A DNA stretch of 64,000 nucleotides. Origin: Gammaproteobacteria bacterium. GTDB taxonomy: Bacteria > Pseudomonadota > Gammaproteobacteria > JABHGC01. A program made the position numbers and the translations under genes. This document shows, in pieces, positions 46,635 to 56,959 of this stretch; within the stretch, counting starts at the first letter, position 1; every line of letters starts with the position of its first letter. The notes under the pieces are model-generated. The model did no database searches and was not told the DNA's origin. It saw only the letters and a list, made by a program, of their open reading frames with translations. The DNA is taken from NCBI GenBank assembly GCA_027077805.1, contig JALWTS010000035.1, forward strand, positions 1-64,000, written 5' to 3'.

Positions 46635-48916
46635 CAAGTATCCACTTTCATCAACAATGTAGGGAGTAACAAAAAATCAGCCATTAGAGCAAACGCAATC
46701 GCTAATGCCGTTGCCAATCCCATCTGGGAATTTAACAAAAAAGCGGATAAGGTTAATACTAAAAAACCAGCAATCAACACCACAGATGTAATCACTAATG
46801 CCATACCAACCGTAGTAAATGCGTATAATACGGCTTCTTCAGAGGATGCTTGATGCTCACGTCTCGCACGCAAGTATTTGCTTAAAAAATGAACCGTATC
46901 ATCAACTACAATGCCTAATGCCATACCGATCACCACTGATAACGCTAAACCAACCTCGGCAACCGCTAACCCCCATAAACCAAATGCCATACCAATAGGC
47001 ACTAAATTAGGCACTAAACTTAATACCCCAATTTTAACCGAACGTAACGCAAACACCAATATAAACGAAATTAACACCAAGGCAATACTCGTGCCTGTCA
47101 ACATACTACGAATATTTCTTGCCCCAATATGGGAAAACATCATAGTCGCCCCAGAACCTTCCGCTTGCATCTCAGGAGCATGCTGTTGCAACCATTGTTG
47201 CGCGCGTTGCTCCAAGGCCAAAAATTCATTAGTGGATAAATTTTTCACCGTAACGGTTAAACGAGTGGCTGATTTATCAATGGTAATTTGATTATTTAAA
47301 TCTAAACCATAGGGTAATGACATTTCATACAATAATAAATATTGTGCGGCTAATGCACTATCATCAGGTAGCTTGAACCAACTCTCATCATCACCATGCA
47401 AATTTTTATTTAAACGCTTAAAGGTATCCGTTAAACTTAAAACATGCAATACTTCGGGTTGTTGTCGATACCACTGAGCAAAGGCATCCACTTTTTGTAA
47501 AAAATCAGGGCGAGCAATGCCATTTTCTTCACCCGAGGGTAAGGAATATTCAATCCGATACAAACCATTTAAATTTTCAGAGGCAAAATCAGTGGCTCGC
47601 CGAAACGCAATGCTTTGATCAAAATATTTGACAAATTCATCATTTAATTCATTTCTAGGAATAAAACTAATCAAACCAATCGCAAAAGCTAACATTAACC
47701 AAAAAATCCAAGTTTTATTCGCAATCACCCACTGAGCAAAGGTTTTCGTCCAAATTTTATTGTCAATATCATCAACCTTTGGTTTATGAAGGGGTAATAA
47801 CATTACCATTGCGGGTAAAAAACTCACTGAAAACACAAAGGCTAACATCACCCCAAATGCCACCACATTACCTAAATCCCGAAACGGCGGTGAATCTGAA
47901 AAATTCATGCTTAAAAAACCAATAGCAGTGGTCAAACTCGTTAAAAAAATGGGCTGAAAATTAATTCTTAAACTTTCTGTGATTGCCGCTGGTTTTGCCA
48001 AGCCCTTTTGTAGTTGCAGAAAAAAATTGGTCAATAAATGCACACAGTCGGCAATCACTAAGGTTAAAATCATAGTCGGGGCAGACATGACAGGAGGCGT
48101 TAAAATAATATCCATCCATCCTGCCATTCCCATTGCTGACACGACTGAAAATACAATAATAAACAAAGTAACCATCACCGCAGTAATGGAACGTAATAAT
48201 ATGGCCATTAAGGTCAATGCGAATACAAACATAATCGGAATCAATGACTGAATATCATTTAAAGATGCTTCAGTAAAGGCATGATTCATCATGGTTAAGC
48301 CCGTCAAATAAATATCAACCTCAGGATATTTTTGGCGAAATTCTTCGGCTAATGCTTGAGAAAAATTGGCAACCTCGGGTGTTTCTTTCGCAATATCTTT
48401 ATGAGGTAATTCAATGGTAACATTCACCCCTGTTACATGCCCAGTTTCCGACACTAAGCGTTTAACAAGGGTGGATTCGGTCAAGGCAATTTGTTTAATC
48501 TTTGCCAATTGTTTTGCTGTTAAGGCTTTTGGATCATCCACTAAGTTTTCTACAATTAAGTCATCCTCTTCTGCATAAGTATGCTGATAATTGCTAATCG
48601 AATCCACTCTTAAAGAATAAGGCGTTTGCCATGCGGCTTTGGTTAAATCTTGTACCATTGCTAACATTTTGGGGGTAAAAACCTGCCCATCTTTAGGCGC
48701 TAAAACAAAAAAAACATTATCATCTTTGGTATAATTGGCTTGTAAATCTTGAAAGGCTTGTAATTGTGGATTTTCATCACTAAAAAAAACCTCATAATCA
48801 GTACTAATAGTCAATCGTTGTATGCCCAAACCCAATAAGCTCACAACCATAATCACACTAAGCATTACCCAATAACGGTACTTTAATATCTTTTGGGTAT
48901 AAATCACTACAATCAT
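46634..48916 (-). CDS. MMPL/RND-family exporter
   Basis: The 760-residue inner-membrane protein has the two-fold RND/MMPL architecture. There is a transmembrane helix near the start, a large periplasmic loop (about 35-215), five or six helices, then the same again. Each membrane half shows the family pattern, with VIADCVHLLTNFFLQLQKG in the first and GIVVDDTVHFLSKYLRARREH in the second. HpnN-like lipid transporters and MmpL proteins share this plan, so a lipid or glycolipid cargo is plausible. The start overlaps the upstream glycosyltransferase stop codon as TAATG, and the stop overlaps the outer-membrane protein gene. Confidence 0.9.
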   Translation of the reverse strand: MIVVIYTQKILKYRYWVMLSVIMVVSLLGLGIQRLTISTDYEVFFSDENPQLQAFQDLQANYTKDDNVFFVLAPKDGQVFTPKMLAMVQDLTKAAWQTPYSLRVDSISNYQHTYAEEDDLIVENLVDDPKALTAKQLAKIKQIALTESTLVKRLVSETGHVTGVNVTIELPHKDIAKETPEVANFSQALAEEFRQKYPEVDIYLTGLTMMNHAFTEASLNDIQSLIPIMFVFALTLMAILLRSITAVMVTLFIIVFSVVSAMGMAGWMDIILTPPVMSAPTMILTLVIADCVHLLTNFFLQLQKGLAKPAAITESLRINFQPIFLTSLTTAIGFLSMNFSDSPPFRDLGNVVAFGVMLAFVFSVSFLPAMVMLLPLHKPKVDDIDNKIWTKTFAQWVIANKTWIFWLMLAFAIGLISFIPRNELNDEFVKYFDQSIAFRRATDFASENLNGLYRIEYSLPSGEENGIARPDFLQKVDAFAQWYRQQPEVLHVLSLTDTFKRLNKNLHGDDESWFKLPDDSALAAQYLLLYEMSLPYGLDLNNQITIDKSATRLTVTVKNLSTNEFLALEQRAQQWLQQHAPEMQAEGSGATMMFSHIGARNIRSMLTGTSIALVLISFILVFALRSVKIGVLSLVPNLVPIGMAFGLWGLAVAEVGLALSVVIGMALGIVVDDTVHFLSKYLRARREHQASSEEAVLYAFTTVGMALVITSVVLIAGFLVLTLSAFLLNSQMGLATALAIAFALMADFLLLPTLLMKVDT

Positions 48917-50136
48917 TAATCATGTACCTTTTGTTTAACAAGAGAATTAAATACGGGTAATAATAGCTCAATTCGTGATTGCCAAGAATTATGTTTGGCA
49001 TATTGTATAATCGCTTGCTTATCCCAATCTTTGGCCAATGCCTGTTTAATCGCTTGTACGAGTTGTGCATGATCCTCAAATGTCACAATACGACCTAAAG
49101 ACTCATGATTAACCACTTCGGCATTCCCCCCAACATCGGTAGTCACCACAGGTAAACCACACGCCATTGCTTCTAAAAATACATTCGCCCAGCCTTCGTT
49201 ACGAGTCGATAAGACAAATACATCCGCCGCAGATAAGGCTTGATAAAGCTGATTGGGTGCGATAAAGCCCAAAAAATGAACATGGTTTTCTAAGCTTAAT
49301 TCTGTCACCAGTGCTTTTAATTTTGCGTCCCAATCCCCTTCAGGTGAGGCACCCCCTACCACTAGATAATGCAAATTAGGATAAGTCTTTAATAATTCAG
49401 GGAAACAAGCAATCACCCGATGAAAACCTTTGCGTTCCGTTAAACCACCGACACTGATTAATACTTTGGCATTATTCGGTAATTGATAAATTACCCTTGC
49501 TTGTTGTGATTCTATGGCATAAAACAAATCGGTATCAACCCCATTCCCTACCACAGTAATTTTATTGCCATCCGCCCCTAAATTTATCATATGTTGTTTT
49601 AAAGAATCGGCAACCGCAAACACGTGATCGGCACGCTGTAAAGCGGTTAATAATCTAGGTCGTAATTTTGCTTGTTTAGAATGGCCAACTTCAGTCCCTC
49701 GTAATGTAATCGTAACTGGCAGATTAAACCATTGGCCGACTAAACTGGCCGCATAACCATCAGGATACGCAAAATGTGCATCTAAAATATCAACCTTACC
49801 TTGAGATTTTAAACGTCGCACCAAAAAACCAATACTCACCGCCATAAAAAAACCATCCCAATGACGGAATAACATTGGGACTGAGCAAAAACGTGGCCGA
49901 TAAACCTCAATGCCTAACATGGTTTCATTATAAGGTTTCACGGGTCGATAATTTGGATAAAATTTTCGCAACAAACCCTGAAAAGGAAACCAAGGGACAG
50001 GTGATACTACCGTCAAAGGCAAATGCTGACCCACTCGAAACATACGTTCACGAATAAACAAACCCGCACCAGACTGCTGTTGACTAGGGAATAAGGATGA
50101 TACCACTAAAATATGGGGTGGTTTAGTTTCTGACAT
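48916..50136 (-). CDS. Glycosyltransferase family 4-type protein
   Basis: This 406-residue GT-B enzyme has ILVVSSLFPSQQQSGAGLFIRERM at the start and FAYPDGYAASLVG in the acceptor domain. The donor domain has VVGNGVDTDLFY, LISVGGLTERKGFHRVI, and the Glu-x7-Glu region STRNEGWANVFLEAMACGLPVVTTDVGGNAEVV, given here as NEGWANVFLEAMACGLPV. It resembles glycosyltransferases found in exosortase and capsule loci. It is 61 bases after panD, the widest gap in the run, and overlaps the MMPL gene start. Confidence 0.91.
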   Translation of the reverse strand: MSETKPPHILVVSSLFPSQQQSGAGLFIRERMFRVGQHLPLTVVSPVPWFPFQGLLRKFYPNYRPVKPYNETMLGIEVYRPRFCSVPMLFRHWDGFFMAVSIGFLVRRLKSQGKVDILDAHFAYPDGYAASLVGQWFNLPVTITLRGTEVGHSKQAKLRPRLLTALQRADHVFAVADSLKQHMINLGADGNKITVVGNGVDTDLFYAIESQQARVIYQLPNNAKVLISVGGLTERKGFHRVIACFPELLKTYPNLHYLVVGGASPEGDWDAKLKALVTELSLENHVHFLGFIAPNQLYQALSAADVFVLSTRNEGWANVFLEAMACGLPVVTTDVGGNAEVVNHESLGRIVTFEDHAQLVQAIKQALAKDWDKQAIIQYAKHNSWQSRIELLLPVFNSLVKQKVHD

Positions 50137-50197
50137 TCGTTAGGGTTGGATACTCGTTAAACATTGTCTTATCATTCAATAATAATTCAATCAGTTG

Positions 50198-50581
50198 TTA
50201 ACTCACCATTTGAATGGGTACTTTAGCACTGCAATGGGTCATTTTATTTAACGAATCCACATAAATTAGCTTGGGCTGATAAGTCTTCATTTCAGATTGA
50301 TCTAAGCTAATATAGCTACAAATAATAATTAAATCTTTGGGACTTGCTTTATGAGCAGCCGCACCATTGACCGAAATAATCCCAGAATTAGGCTCGGCAC
50401 AAATGGCATAAGTGGTCAAACGTTCGCCATTATTAATATTGTAAATTTGAATCTGCTCAAATTCGTGAATATCGGCTAACCGCATTAACGCACTATCAAT
50501 GGCACAAGAACCTTCATAATCCAATTCGCTATGAGTAACAGTAACACGATGTAATTTTGATTTCAGCATAGTATAGTGCAT
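50198..50581 (-). CDS. panD: Aspartate 1-decarboxylase (pyruvoyl enzyme)
   Basis: PanD converts aspartate to beta-alanine, normally for pantothenate and coenzyme A. The 127-residue proenzyme starting at ATG 50581 has [21 protein letters not shown]. This puts the self-cleavage site at Gly24-Ser25, as in E. coli, and supports this start, which also has an AGAGGT site. Further conserved parts are [36 protein letters not shown], noted as [14 protein letters not shown]. It lies inside the exopolysaccharide run, 17 bases after the heparinase-like gene, and no panB or panC is near. That placement hints at a role for beta-alanine in the locus, though housekeeping use is equally possible. Confidence 0.95.
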   Translation of the reverse strand: MHYTMLKSKLHRVTVTHSELDYEGSCAIDSALMRLADIHEFEQIQIYNINNGERLTTYAICAEPNSGIISVNGAAAHKASPKDLIIICSYISLDQSEMKTYQPKLIYVDSLNKMTHCSAKVPIQMVS

Positions 50582-50598
50582 GTAATATACCTCTATTC

Positions 50599-53040
50599 TC
50601 AAGGATGTAAACCTACCTTCGTAGTACCCGCATTCGCTTCAATAACGACAATACCACTAGAGTTTGCTTGTAATACTATTGGTTTGCGACCAATATCGAC
50701 AGTCATTTTTTGCAATGGTCGGCACCCAACAATATACACCTTTTGTTGTAGTTTTTTAATCTCAAACGATAAATTCTGATGAGAATTTTCTAAAAAGATA
50801 ACAGCAAAATCCTCACTTTGCAAGCCATACGCCTTACCTTGAATATTTAATGGTGTCATATTACGACGACGACTAGGTGAATCCAGTGTGGGGCTTAACA
50901 CGACTAAAAAATGGTCATCCATTGCCATATGGCTAGGCTGTAGTTCAATTCGCCAAAAGCCCTCATCAAACCAAGGTTCTGAAACAGCCCCTTGATTATA
51001 ATTATGACCGTTTAAATCAGATTCATCGGCATCATCTTCCACATAATATTGATAATCCCCGCCTCCAACAAAACGTACAACAGGCTTTTCAGGATAAATC
51101 ACCCGAATATCAAGATAACTATTTCGATTTTGAACTAACAAATGTTTACTACGGCTTTCCAGAATACCATTGTCTAACTTACCACGTAAAACTTTCGGTG
51201 TATCTTCTAATGCTCGGGGCTTAGAGACAGTATGAAGTAACCACTTTTTCAAATAACGTTTATTCGTAGCGACTATCCTATCAAAAATAATTAACTGATC
51301 GTTTGGGTAATAATACCACAAATTTCTTGTTACTAATTTCACTTTCCCGCCTTGATGATTATCATCATACCAAATACTATTGTAGGCACGAGTGAGATCA
51401 ACTGCGACAGAAACATATTGTTTTGGCTTATCAATAAAGTGAATTAACTCTCCACCTGCAAAATATTGATTATGATACAGATTATCCTTCCAATCTTTCA
51501 CACTTGTTACCGCACTTCCTGTTGGTGTTATCACACGTTGCCCACCATCACTCACATTATGTTTAAAAAAACGGTTAGGTTTTACTATTTCGTTAGGACG
51601 TAAAATCAACAAGGAATTTTTAGCAATGGTGCGCACAGAATAATTTAGTCGATTATCGGTCTTAATCCCCGCATAAACACTGCTATTAATCGCTAAAGGA
51701 TTGCCCTTAAAAATTGAGATATGACCCGCATCATAATGCTGATGGTGAGTAAAGTGATGCCCTGCTCGGAAATTAATAAATGTTTGATTTTTTCCCCATT
51801 TTGGTCGAATAAATACATGATTACTTGCCTTAGCACCAAATATTTCAGCAGTAGGTAAATACCTTTCTAAACCAGATAAATCAGTAATATCAACATCTGA
51901 TAACGGTGTAATGCTTGGATCATTAAATAATAAAAACCCCCAACGATAGCCTGAATTATAGCTTTGTGCTTGATACAAATGCTCCAAATAGTCAGAATAG
52001 GTAGCAAATACAGGATTTTTAGTGATTTGGGCAATTAAATCAATTACTCGCCGAGTTTCGTCTTTTAAATCAATTCTTGAACCTTCATCGCCATAACCTT
52101 CTATTTTGTTGTCAGGTCGCGTCATATAAATATGCCATAATCCAATCCGTTCAACTAAGTATTTAATTTTTTCATGGTATTGACTTTGACTAACACCATT
52201 AAGATAAGCACTGCTTGCTAACACAAACAGTAATGCTCGATTCTGAATCCAATAATTGTAACCACTTGGCCAAACTTCTGTTAATGCAATGGCATCGACT
52301 ACATCTAAAAAATGGGCTTGAGCTTGGGTAATCAACGCTTGATTTTCAGGATTCTCAACATCTAAAACAATGGCAATCAACCAAGCGATAGAAGCAAGTG
52401 TTGTTCGGCCATGCCATAAAGAAGCACTGTTTTGATTTAAAATTTGTAAATATTGTTTCAGTAATTTTCTCAAACGATTTTCAAATAACAGTTTATCATC
52501 AGCTGTTATATTAGGGTTATTCCATAACAAATCATAAACTAAAACAAACGACCAAACGTTACCATAACTTCCCATAGCATTAGGTTTTGAAAAAGACTTA
52601 TTTCGCAAAACTGTCAAAATTTTCTTATCAATACCTTGTTTATGAAACATTAACCAGCAAACTGTTTGAGAAAGCATATCACGAAATTCACAAGGATTAT
52701 AAACTGTTTTTCCATATTCTCGATATAATTTTTGACGGGCTTGAATTAATACTGAAGGTGTTTTCTGATTCCAATTAGATAGCTCTGGCAACAAAATTCT
52801 AGGATAAGTACGTTTGATTTTACCCTCTAGGACATGTAATGGAAAACGTGGCGTCGTGGTAATATTACTGGGTTTTAATTGATTTATTGTTACATCAGCC
52901 TTATGCCAAAAACGGTTAATCGCATACCAATCCCAGTTAATCATATCAGCAAACATAAACACACTAATTGCCAAAACAATATGGATAGTCAGACCGACCA
53001 CCGCAAAATAAATAATAACAATTTTTTTTAGCCCACGCAT
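50599..53040 (-). CDS. Heparinase II/III-like polysaccharide lyase, membrane anchored
   Basis: The 813-residue protein has one N-terminal hydrophobic helix (about 6-31) acting as signal or anchor. An alpha-helical toroid domain (about 100-400) follows, with [12 protein letters not shown]-like [17 protein letters not shown] beta-sandwich then begins with [21 protein letters not shown], noted here as [15 protein letters not shown], the His/Asp-rich signature of the heparinase II/III family. It should cleave or trim a uronic-acid-containing polymer in the periplasm, perhaps controlling chain length or clearing misplaced polymer. It starts nine bases after the TPR gene. Exact bond specificity cannot be read. 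Confidence 0.88.
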   Translation of the reverse strand: MRGLKKIVIIYFAVVGLTIHIVLAISVFMFADMINWDWYAINRFWHKADVTINQLKPSNITTTPRFPLHVLEGKIKRTYPRILLPELSNWNQKTPSVLIQARQKLYREYGKTVYNPCEFRDMLSQTVCWLMFHKQGIDKKILTVLRNKSFSKPNAMGSYGNVWSFVLVYDLLWNNPNITADDKLLFENRLRKLLKQYLQILNQNSASLWHGRTTLASIAWLIAIVLDVENPENQALITQAQAHFLDVVDAIALTEVWPSGYNYWIQNRALLFVLASSAYLNGVSQSQYHEKIKYLVERIGLWHIYMTRPDNKIEGYGDEGSRIDLKDETRRVIDLIAQITKNPVFATYSDYLEHLYQAQSYNSGYRWGFLLFNDPSITPLSDVDITDLSGLERYLPTAEIFGAKASNHVFIRPKWGKNQTFINFRAGHHFTHHQHYDAGHISIFKGNPLAINSSVYAGIKTDNRLNYSVRTIAKNSLLILRPNEIVKPNRFFKHNVSDGGQRVITPTGSAVTSVKDWKDNLYHNQYFAGGELIHFIDKPKQYVSVAVDLTRAYNSIWYDDNHQGGKVKLVTRNLWYYYPNDQLIIFDRIVATNKRYLKKWLLHTVSKPRALEDTPKVLRGKLDNGILESRSKHLLVQNRNSYLDIRVIYPEKPVVRFVGGGDYQYYVEDDADESDLNGHNYNQGAVSEPWFDEGFWRIELQPSHMAMDDHFLVVLSPTLDSPSRRRNMTPLNIQGKAYGLQSEDFAVIFLENSHQNLSFEIKKLQQKVYIVGCRPLQKMTVDIGRKPIVLQANSSGIVVIEANAGTTKVGLHP

Positions 53041-53049
53041 AAATTAATA

Positions 53050-53673
53050 TCACTGATTATTGATGGATTGGTATCTTTTTAAGCGTCTTTTCAATAATTT
53101 AGATTTTGGCTTGTATTGTAATGCTTTCCTAGTCATTTGAATTGCCTTCTCAATTTCATTTTGAGCAGCATAAACTTCAGCAAGTGTGATATAGGCTTTG
53201 ACATAATTAGGCTTAATTTTTAAGGAACGTTGTAATTCTATCTCTGCTTTCGTGTATTTTTCCAAAACGAATAATGCTTTCGCTCTCAGCCATACTAATT
53301 CATGCATTAACCGAAAGTCCTTGCTCACACCTCTTTCAACATAATCACACTCGCTTACGATTTTATATGCTAAAATTTCCTTGCTTTGATGAATTTTGGG
53401 ATTATACAATAGAAACAATTCATTGTACCGAAGCAGTGCATGACAATAGTGATGCATATGTTCAAAATTCTTCTCTCCAAATACTTGTAACCATTTTTTG
53501 ATATGTGGCTGTTTTTTTAATGTTGCATTATTCCAACCAGATGCTAAAGGCTCACAATATGGAGGCAACATTGCTAATTCTGTTTTAGAAGGTTGAAAAA
53601 AGGCAATCGCCCACACGCATTGATATGCAAACAGCATTATGCTGAATAATAAAAATTTCTTAGTCGCTGTCAT
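53050..53673 (-). CDS. TPR-repeat secreted protein
   Basis: The 207-residue protein has a signal peptide ([19 protein letters not shown]). At its C-terminus it has two tetratricopeptide-like repeats, around [20 protein letters not shown] and [32 protein letters not shown], followed by a basic tail. Similar secreted TPR proteins scaffold exopolysaccharide export in alginate-type systems, where they pair with a lyase, as here. The ATG at 53673 shares ATGA with the cysC stop codon. The middle region has several Tyr, His and Cys residues and no clear family. Confidence 0.82.
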   Translation of the reverse strand: MTATKKFLLFSIMLFAYQCVWAIAFFQPSKTELAMLPPYCEPLASGWNNATLKKQPHIKKWLQVFGEKNFEHMHHYCHALLRYNELFLLYNPKIHQSKEILAYKIVSECDYVERGVSKDFRLMHELVWLRAKALFVLEKYTKAEIELQRSLKIKPNYVKAYITLAEVYAAQNEIEKAIQMTRKALQYKPKSKLLKRRLKRYQSINNQ

Positions 53674-54269
53674 TGAATTTTTCCTCGTTGTTTTAACGAA
53701 GTCAACACTTGTTGCACACAATACTCTAAGGATTGTTCACCCGTATTAATCACTAATTCAGGTTTTTCAGGTGCTTCATAAGGTGAAGATATTCCTGTAA
53801 ACTGACTAATTTTGCCCGCTCTGGCTTTCGCATATAATCCTTTGACATCTCGCTGTTCACAAACATCTAAGGAACACTGGCAATAAATTTCTAAAAAATC
53901 ACCATGAGGTACCATACTTCTGACTCGTTCCCTATCCATACGAAAAGGTGAAATAAATGCCGTTAATACAATAATACCTGCTTCAACAAATAATTTTGAG
54001 ACTTCACCAATACGCCGAATATTTTCTTGTCGATCCTTATGGGAAAACCCTAAATCACCACATAAGCCATGACGAACATTATCACCATCTAAGACAAAGG
54101 TTGAACAGGCACATTGAAATAATTCTTCTTCAACCGCATGAGCAACGGTTGATTTCCCCGAACCAGAATAGCCAGTAAACCATAAAATGGCACTTTTATG
54201 CTTATGTAAATCCTCACGTCTTTCTCGCGTTACTGTAGCGTGATGAAATATGACATTAGAACTTTTCAT
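53670..54269 (-). CDS. cysC: Adenylylsulfate (APS) kinase
   Basis: CysC phosphorylates APS to PAPS, the donor for sulfotransferases. The 199-residue protein has the P-loop [17 protein letters not shown] (GYSGSGKST at 33-41), [29 protein letters not shown], noted as [17 protein letters not shown], and [15 protein letters not shown]. It also has the lid [23 protein letters not shown], noted as [11 protein letters not shown]. The ATG at 54269 follows an AAGGAA site. It lies between a glycosyltransferase and the TPR gene, with no cysDN, so its likely job is supplying PAPS for the sulfotransferase of this locus. Confidence 0.96.
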   Translation of the reverse strand: MKSSNVIFHHATVTRERREDLHKHKSAILWFTGYSGSGKSTVAHAVEEELFQCACSTFVLDGDNVRHGLCGDLGFSHKDRQENIRRIGEVSKLFVEAGIIVLTAFISPFRMDRERVRSMVPHGDFLEIYCQCSLDVCEQRDVKGLYAKARAGKISQFTGISSPYEAPEKPELVINTGEQSLEYCVQQVLTSLKQRGKIQ

Positions 54270-54293
54270 TTTCAATTTCCTTATTATTATAAC

Positions 54294-55427
54294 TTATGCA
54301 GAGCCTTGACAACCTTTTTGATAAATACGCAAATAAGCACTGACCATCGCAGATAAACTAAAATCTTGTTCAATTCTCACCCTAGCCTCCCCAGCATGTT
54401 GTATTCTTAAAACTGGGTCATCAATATATATTTGTAATGCGGAGGCAATCGCCTTAGGATCAGCCGCAACAACTAATTGTCCTGTCGTTGACTGTACTAA
54501 TTCCCTATTACCACCGACATCAGTTGCTACCACAGGCAAACCACATGCCATTGCCTCTAAAATCGTATTAGAAATGCCCTCACCCTTTGAAGGCAAAACA
54601 AAAATATCAAAATTATTCATTAAATCAGCAATATCCGAACGGCAACCTGCTAACCATACTTGTGATGCGAAATGGTAATCTTGAACTTGCTGTTTAAGTT
54701 GCTCATATAAACAGCCATGACCCACAAAGACCAAACGTAATTGTGCAAATTTCGGATGGTGACGTAATTGATAAAAACCATGTAATAAATTTAATGGGTC
54801 TTTCACTTCGGCTAAACGACCCACTGTACCAATGATAATAGTATCTTTTGCCATAAAGTTAGCTGGAAATAACTGATGAGACTTGACGGGCCTTGGTGAA
54901 AATTTTTTACTATCTACCCCATTATAAATCTGATTTAGTTTTTCTGGCTTAACGCCAATATCAGTGCTTAACCACTGTTGCAAATCCTTGGACAAGGCAA
55001 TATATTGATGAATCAATGGTCGATGAAATTGGCGAAATAGATTATATTTCCAATTTTCACCATAAAGATCAAATACATCTCGACCATGTTCCCCATGAAT
55101 ACGATAAGCAACGCCTGCAAAAACAGCAGGTAACACACTTTCTAAGGCAGCTAAATTACGCGTATGCAAAATTTGTGGCTTGATTTGCCGGAATAATCGA
55201 TATAATTTCCAATATAAACCCAAATTGTTACCTGATTTTTTATTTAAGGCATAAAATCTTACCTTAGGATTCGTAATGCGTTCCGCAAAATCGCTATAAT
55301 CTGTTAAACAAATAATCGCATGATGATAATGATCAGAAGGTATGCTATTGATCAAATTAACTAAACCATTTTCTAAGCCACCATAATCAAAACGATAGAC
55401 AACATGTGCAATTAATGGCACTGTCAT
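54294..55427 (-). CDS. XrtA-system glycosyltransferase (TIGR03088 type)
   Basis: The 377-residue GT4 enzyme begins PLIAHVVYRFDYGGLENGLVNLIN, the hallmark of the second PEP-CTERM/EpsH1-associated sugar transferase family. Later motifs are YRIHGEHGRDVFDLYG, QIYNGVDSKKF, GTVGRLAEVKDPLNLL, and SKGEGISNTILEAMACGLPVVATDVGGNRELV, noted as GISNTILEAMACGLPV. It should extend the lipid-linked repeat unit at the cytoplasmic face. It shares ATGA with the end of xrtA and is followed by cysC. Confidence 0.95.
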   Translation of the reverse strand: MTVPLIAHVVYRFDYGGLENGLVNLINSIPSDHYHHAIICLTDYSDFAERITNPKVRFYALNKKSGNNLGLYWKLYRLFRQIKPQILHTRNLAALESVLPAVFAGVAYRIHGEHGRDVFDLYGENWKYNLFRQFHRPLIHQYIALSKDLQQWLSTDIGVKPEKLNQIYNGVDSKKFSPRPVKSHQLFPANFMAKDTIIIGTVGRLAEVKDPLNLLHGFYQLRHHPKFAQLRLVFVGHGCLYEQLKQQVQDYHFASQVWLAGCRSDIADLMNNFDIFVLPSKGEGISNTILEAMACGLPVVATDVGGNRELVQSTTGQLVVAADPKAIASALQIYIDDPVLRIQHAGEARVRIEQDFSLSAMVSAYLRIYQKGCQGSA

Positions 55428-56956
55428 GGCGTTGGCTGAACAATACTATTGCTTAGATCATCATGCGTTTCAGTCAAAAACTGCTTTAGCACAGCAATCG
55501 CTTGATTCTGATCCGCTTGATAATTCGTTGCAATTGCTATCACTGCGGAGGCTTTTTGTTTCCCTTGCAATAATACCCAAACTTCATACAACTTAGCCAG
55601 AATTGGATCAGTCGTTAAGTAACCATCAATAGAATACCAGTACCAAATCACCCGTTTTTCATCGGTACGAGATTTTAAAATCACTTGATGAATGGGATAA
55701 TCTTTATCTGAAATGCTTAGGGTAAAAAACGAATCATTTAAACGCTTCCAATAACTCCCGTCTTGATAAACACGGTTGGTCACATTAATCATTTCTTTAC
55801 CCTGTTGCTGTTGCAAATATAATGCGATATAAATGCTGACATCCCTGTTATTTTTTCGATAAATCTGTTGGACTTGTGCATCCGCATCATGAAATACGGG
55901 TTGCCAATGTTGATCTTTCTCAAGCAATAATTGCCACTGATGTGATTGCTGGGGTAAACTAATTCGAGCAGCTTGTGGTAACTCAGACTCCAATGCGTTT
56001 AACAACCAAACGGGGATAAATAACAATAAAACAATACCAGATGAAACGCTTGCCAATGCAACTTTTGACGAAACCGCACCAACATAACGACGACTTAACT
56101 TAGTTTGTTTGGAAGTATTTTGGACTTTCGGTTCATACCAAAAACTCCCCACCCAAAACATAATTGAAATCACTACTCCAAAAAAAATCCAGCCATAAAT
56201 TATATGGTCAATGCCAGTTGCCAATTTCATATCGCTGAGATGACCAATCATAACAATGCCAAAAGCTCGAATGCCATTGGCCAAAACTGGAATCAATGCC
56301 GATAATGCAATAAAAATAAATCGCCGATAAAAACTTTGATAACTCAAATAAGCATATAAACTTCCTAAAGCAAGTGATGCAATCAAATAACGCACACCAC
56401 TACAAGCCTCGGCCACATGCCAATTACCTGTCGGCAAATACAAATACCGCCCTTCCAAATACACAGGAACACCGACCATTTTTACAGCAGCGACCGTAAA
56501 TGCGGCAGTAAAATCCATCATAGGCGGGATTAAAAACTCACCAAAAGGCACCGCAAAAAATAAATAGGCTAATGGAAAAAATAAAGTCCGACTGACTTTG
56601 CTACCAAAAATAGTCAACACAATGCTAACAATCATCGCGACCAAACTAAATTGTTGCGGGCTTAAGGCATCCGCTAAACTTGCTAAAAACCAACCAAACA
56701 AAGCCCCAAGCAATCCTATCAATCCCCAAAAATTAAATTGAATCGGCACTCGAACCAATTCCTCCCGTTTTTGCCATATTAAAAATAATACAATAGGAAT
56801 AATGATAATCCCATGAGCAAAAGTCTCAGAACGCCACCAAGTGCGAGTGATAGAAACAACTGTTGACCAGTAAACACTAAATAAAGCCATCAGCACCAAA
56901 CTAAAAAACAGTAGTGGTATATTTTTTCTAATAAAAACTGTTGCAACTGAAAACAT
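55424..56956 (-). CDS. xrtA: Exosortase A with fused EpsI domain
   Basis: XrtA is the inner-membrane transpeptidase thought to recognise PEP-CTERM tails and attach processed proteins to the envelope or polymer. The 510-residue protein has about eight transmembrane helices. The catalytic residues are visible: Cys185 in AEACSGVRYL, Arg230 in NGIRAFG, and His251 in IDHIIYGW. From about residue 310 a C-terminal EpsI (DUF3485) domain follows a further helix. It is preceded by a TIGR03087-type glycosyltransferase (three-base gap) and overlaps the next glycosyltransferase. No PEP-CTERM substrate protein is visible in this window. Confidence 0.97.
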   Translation of the reverse strand: MFSVATVFIRKNIPLLFFSLVLMALFSVYWSTVVSITRTWWRSETFAHGIIIIPIVLFLIWQKREELVRVPIQFNFWGLIGLLGALFGWFLASLADALSPQQFSLVAMIVSIVLTIFGSKVSRTLFFPLAYLFFAVPFGEFLIPPMMDFTAAFTVAAVKMVGVPVYLEGRYLYLPTGNWHVAEACSGVRYLIASLALGSLYAYLSYQSFYRRFIFIALSALIPVLANGIRAFGIVMIGHLSDMKLATGIDHIIYGWIFFGVVISIMFWVGSFWYEPKVQNTSKQTKLSRRYVGAVSSKVALASVSSGIVLLLFIPVWLLNALESELPQAARISLPQQSHQWQLLLEKDQHWQPVFHDADAQVQQIYRKNNRDVSIYIALYLQQQQGKEMINVTNRVYQDGSYWKRLNDSFFTLSISDKDYPIHQVILKSRTDEKRVIWYWYSIDGYLTTDPILAKLYEVWVLLQGKQKASAVIAIATNYQADQNQAIAVLKQFLTETHDDLSNSIVQPTP

Positions 56957-56959
56957 AAC

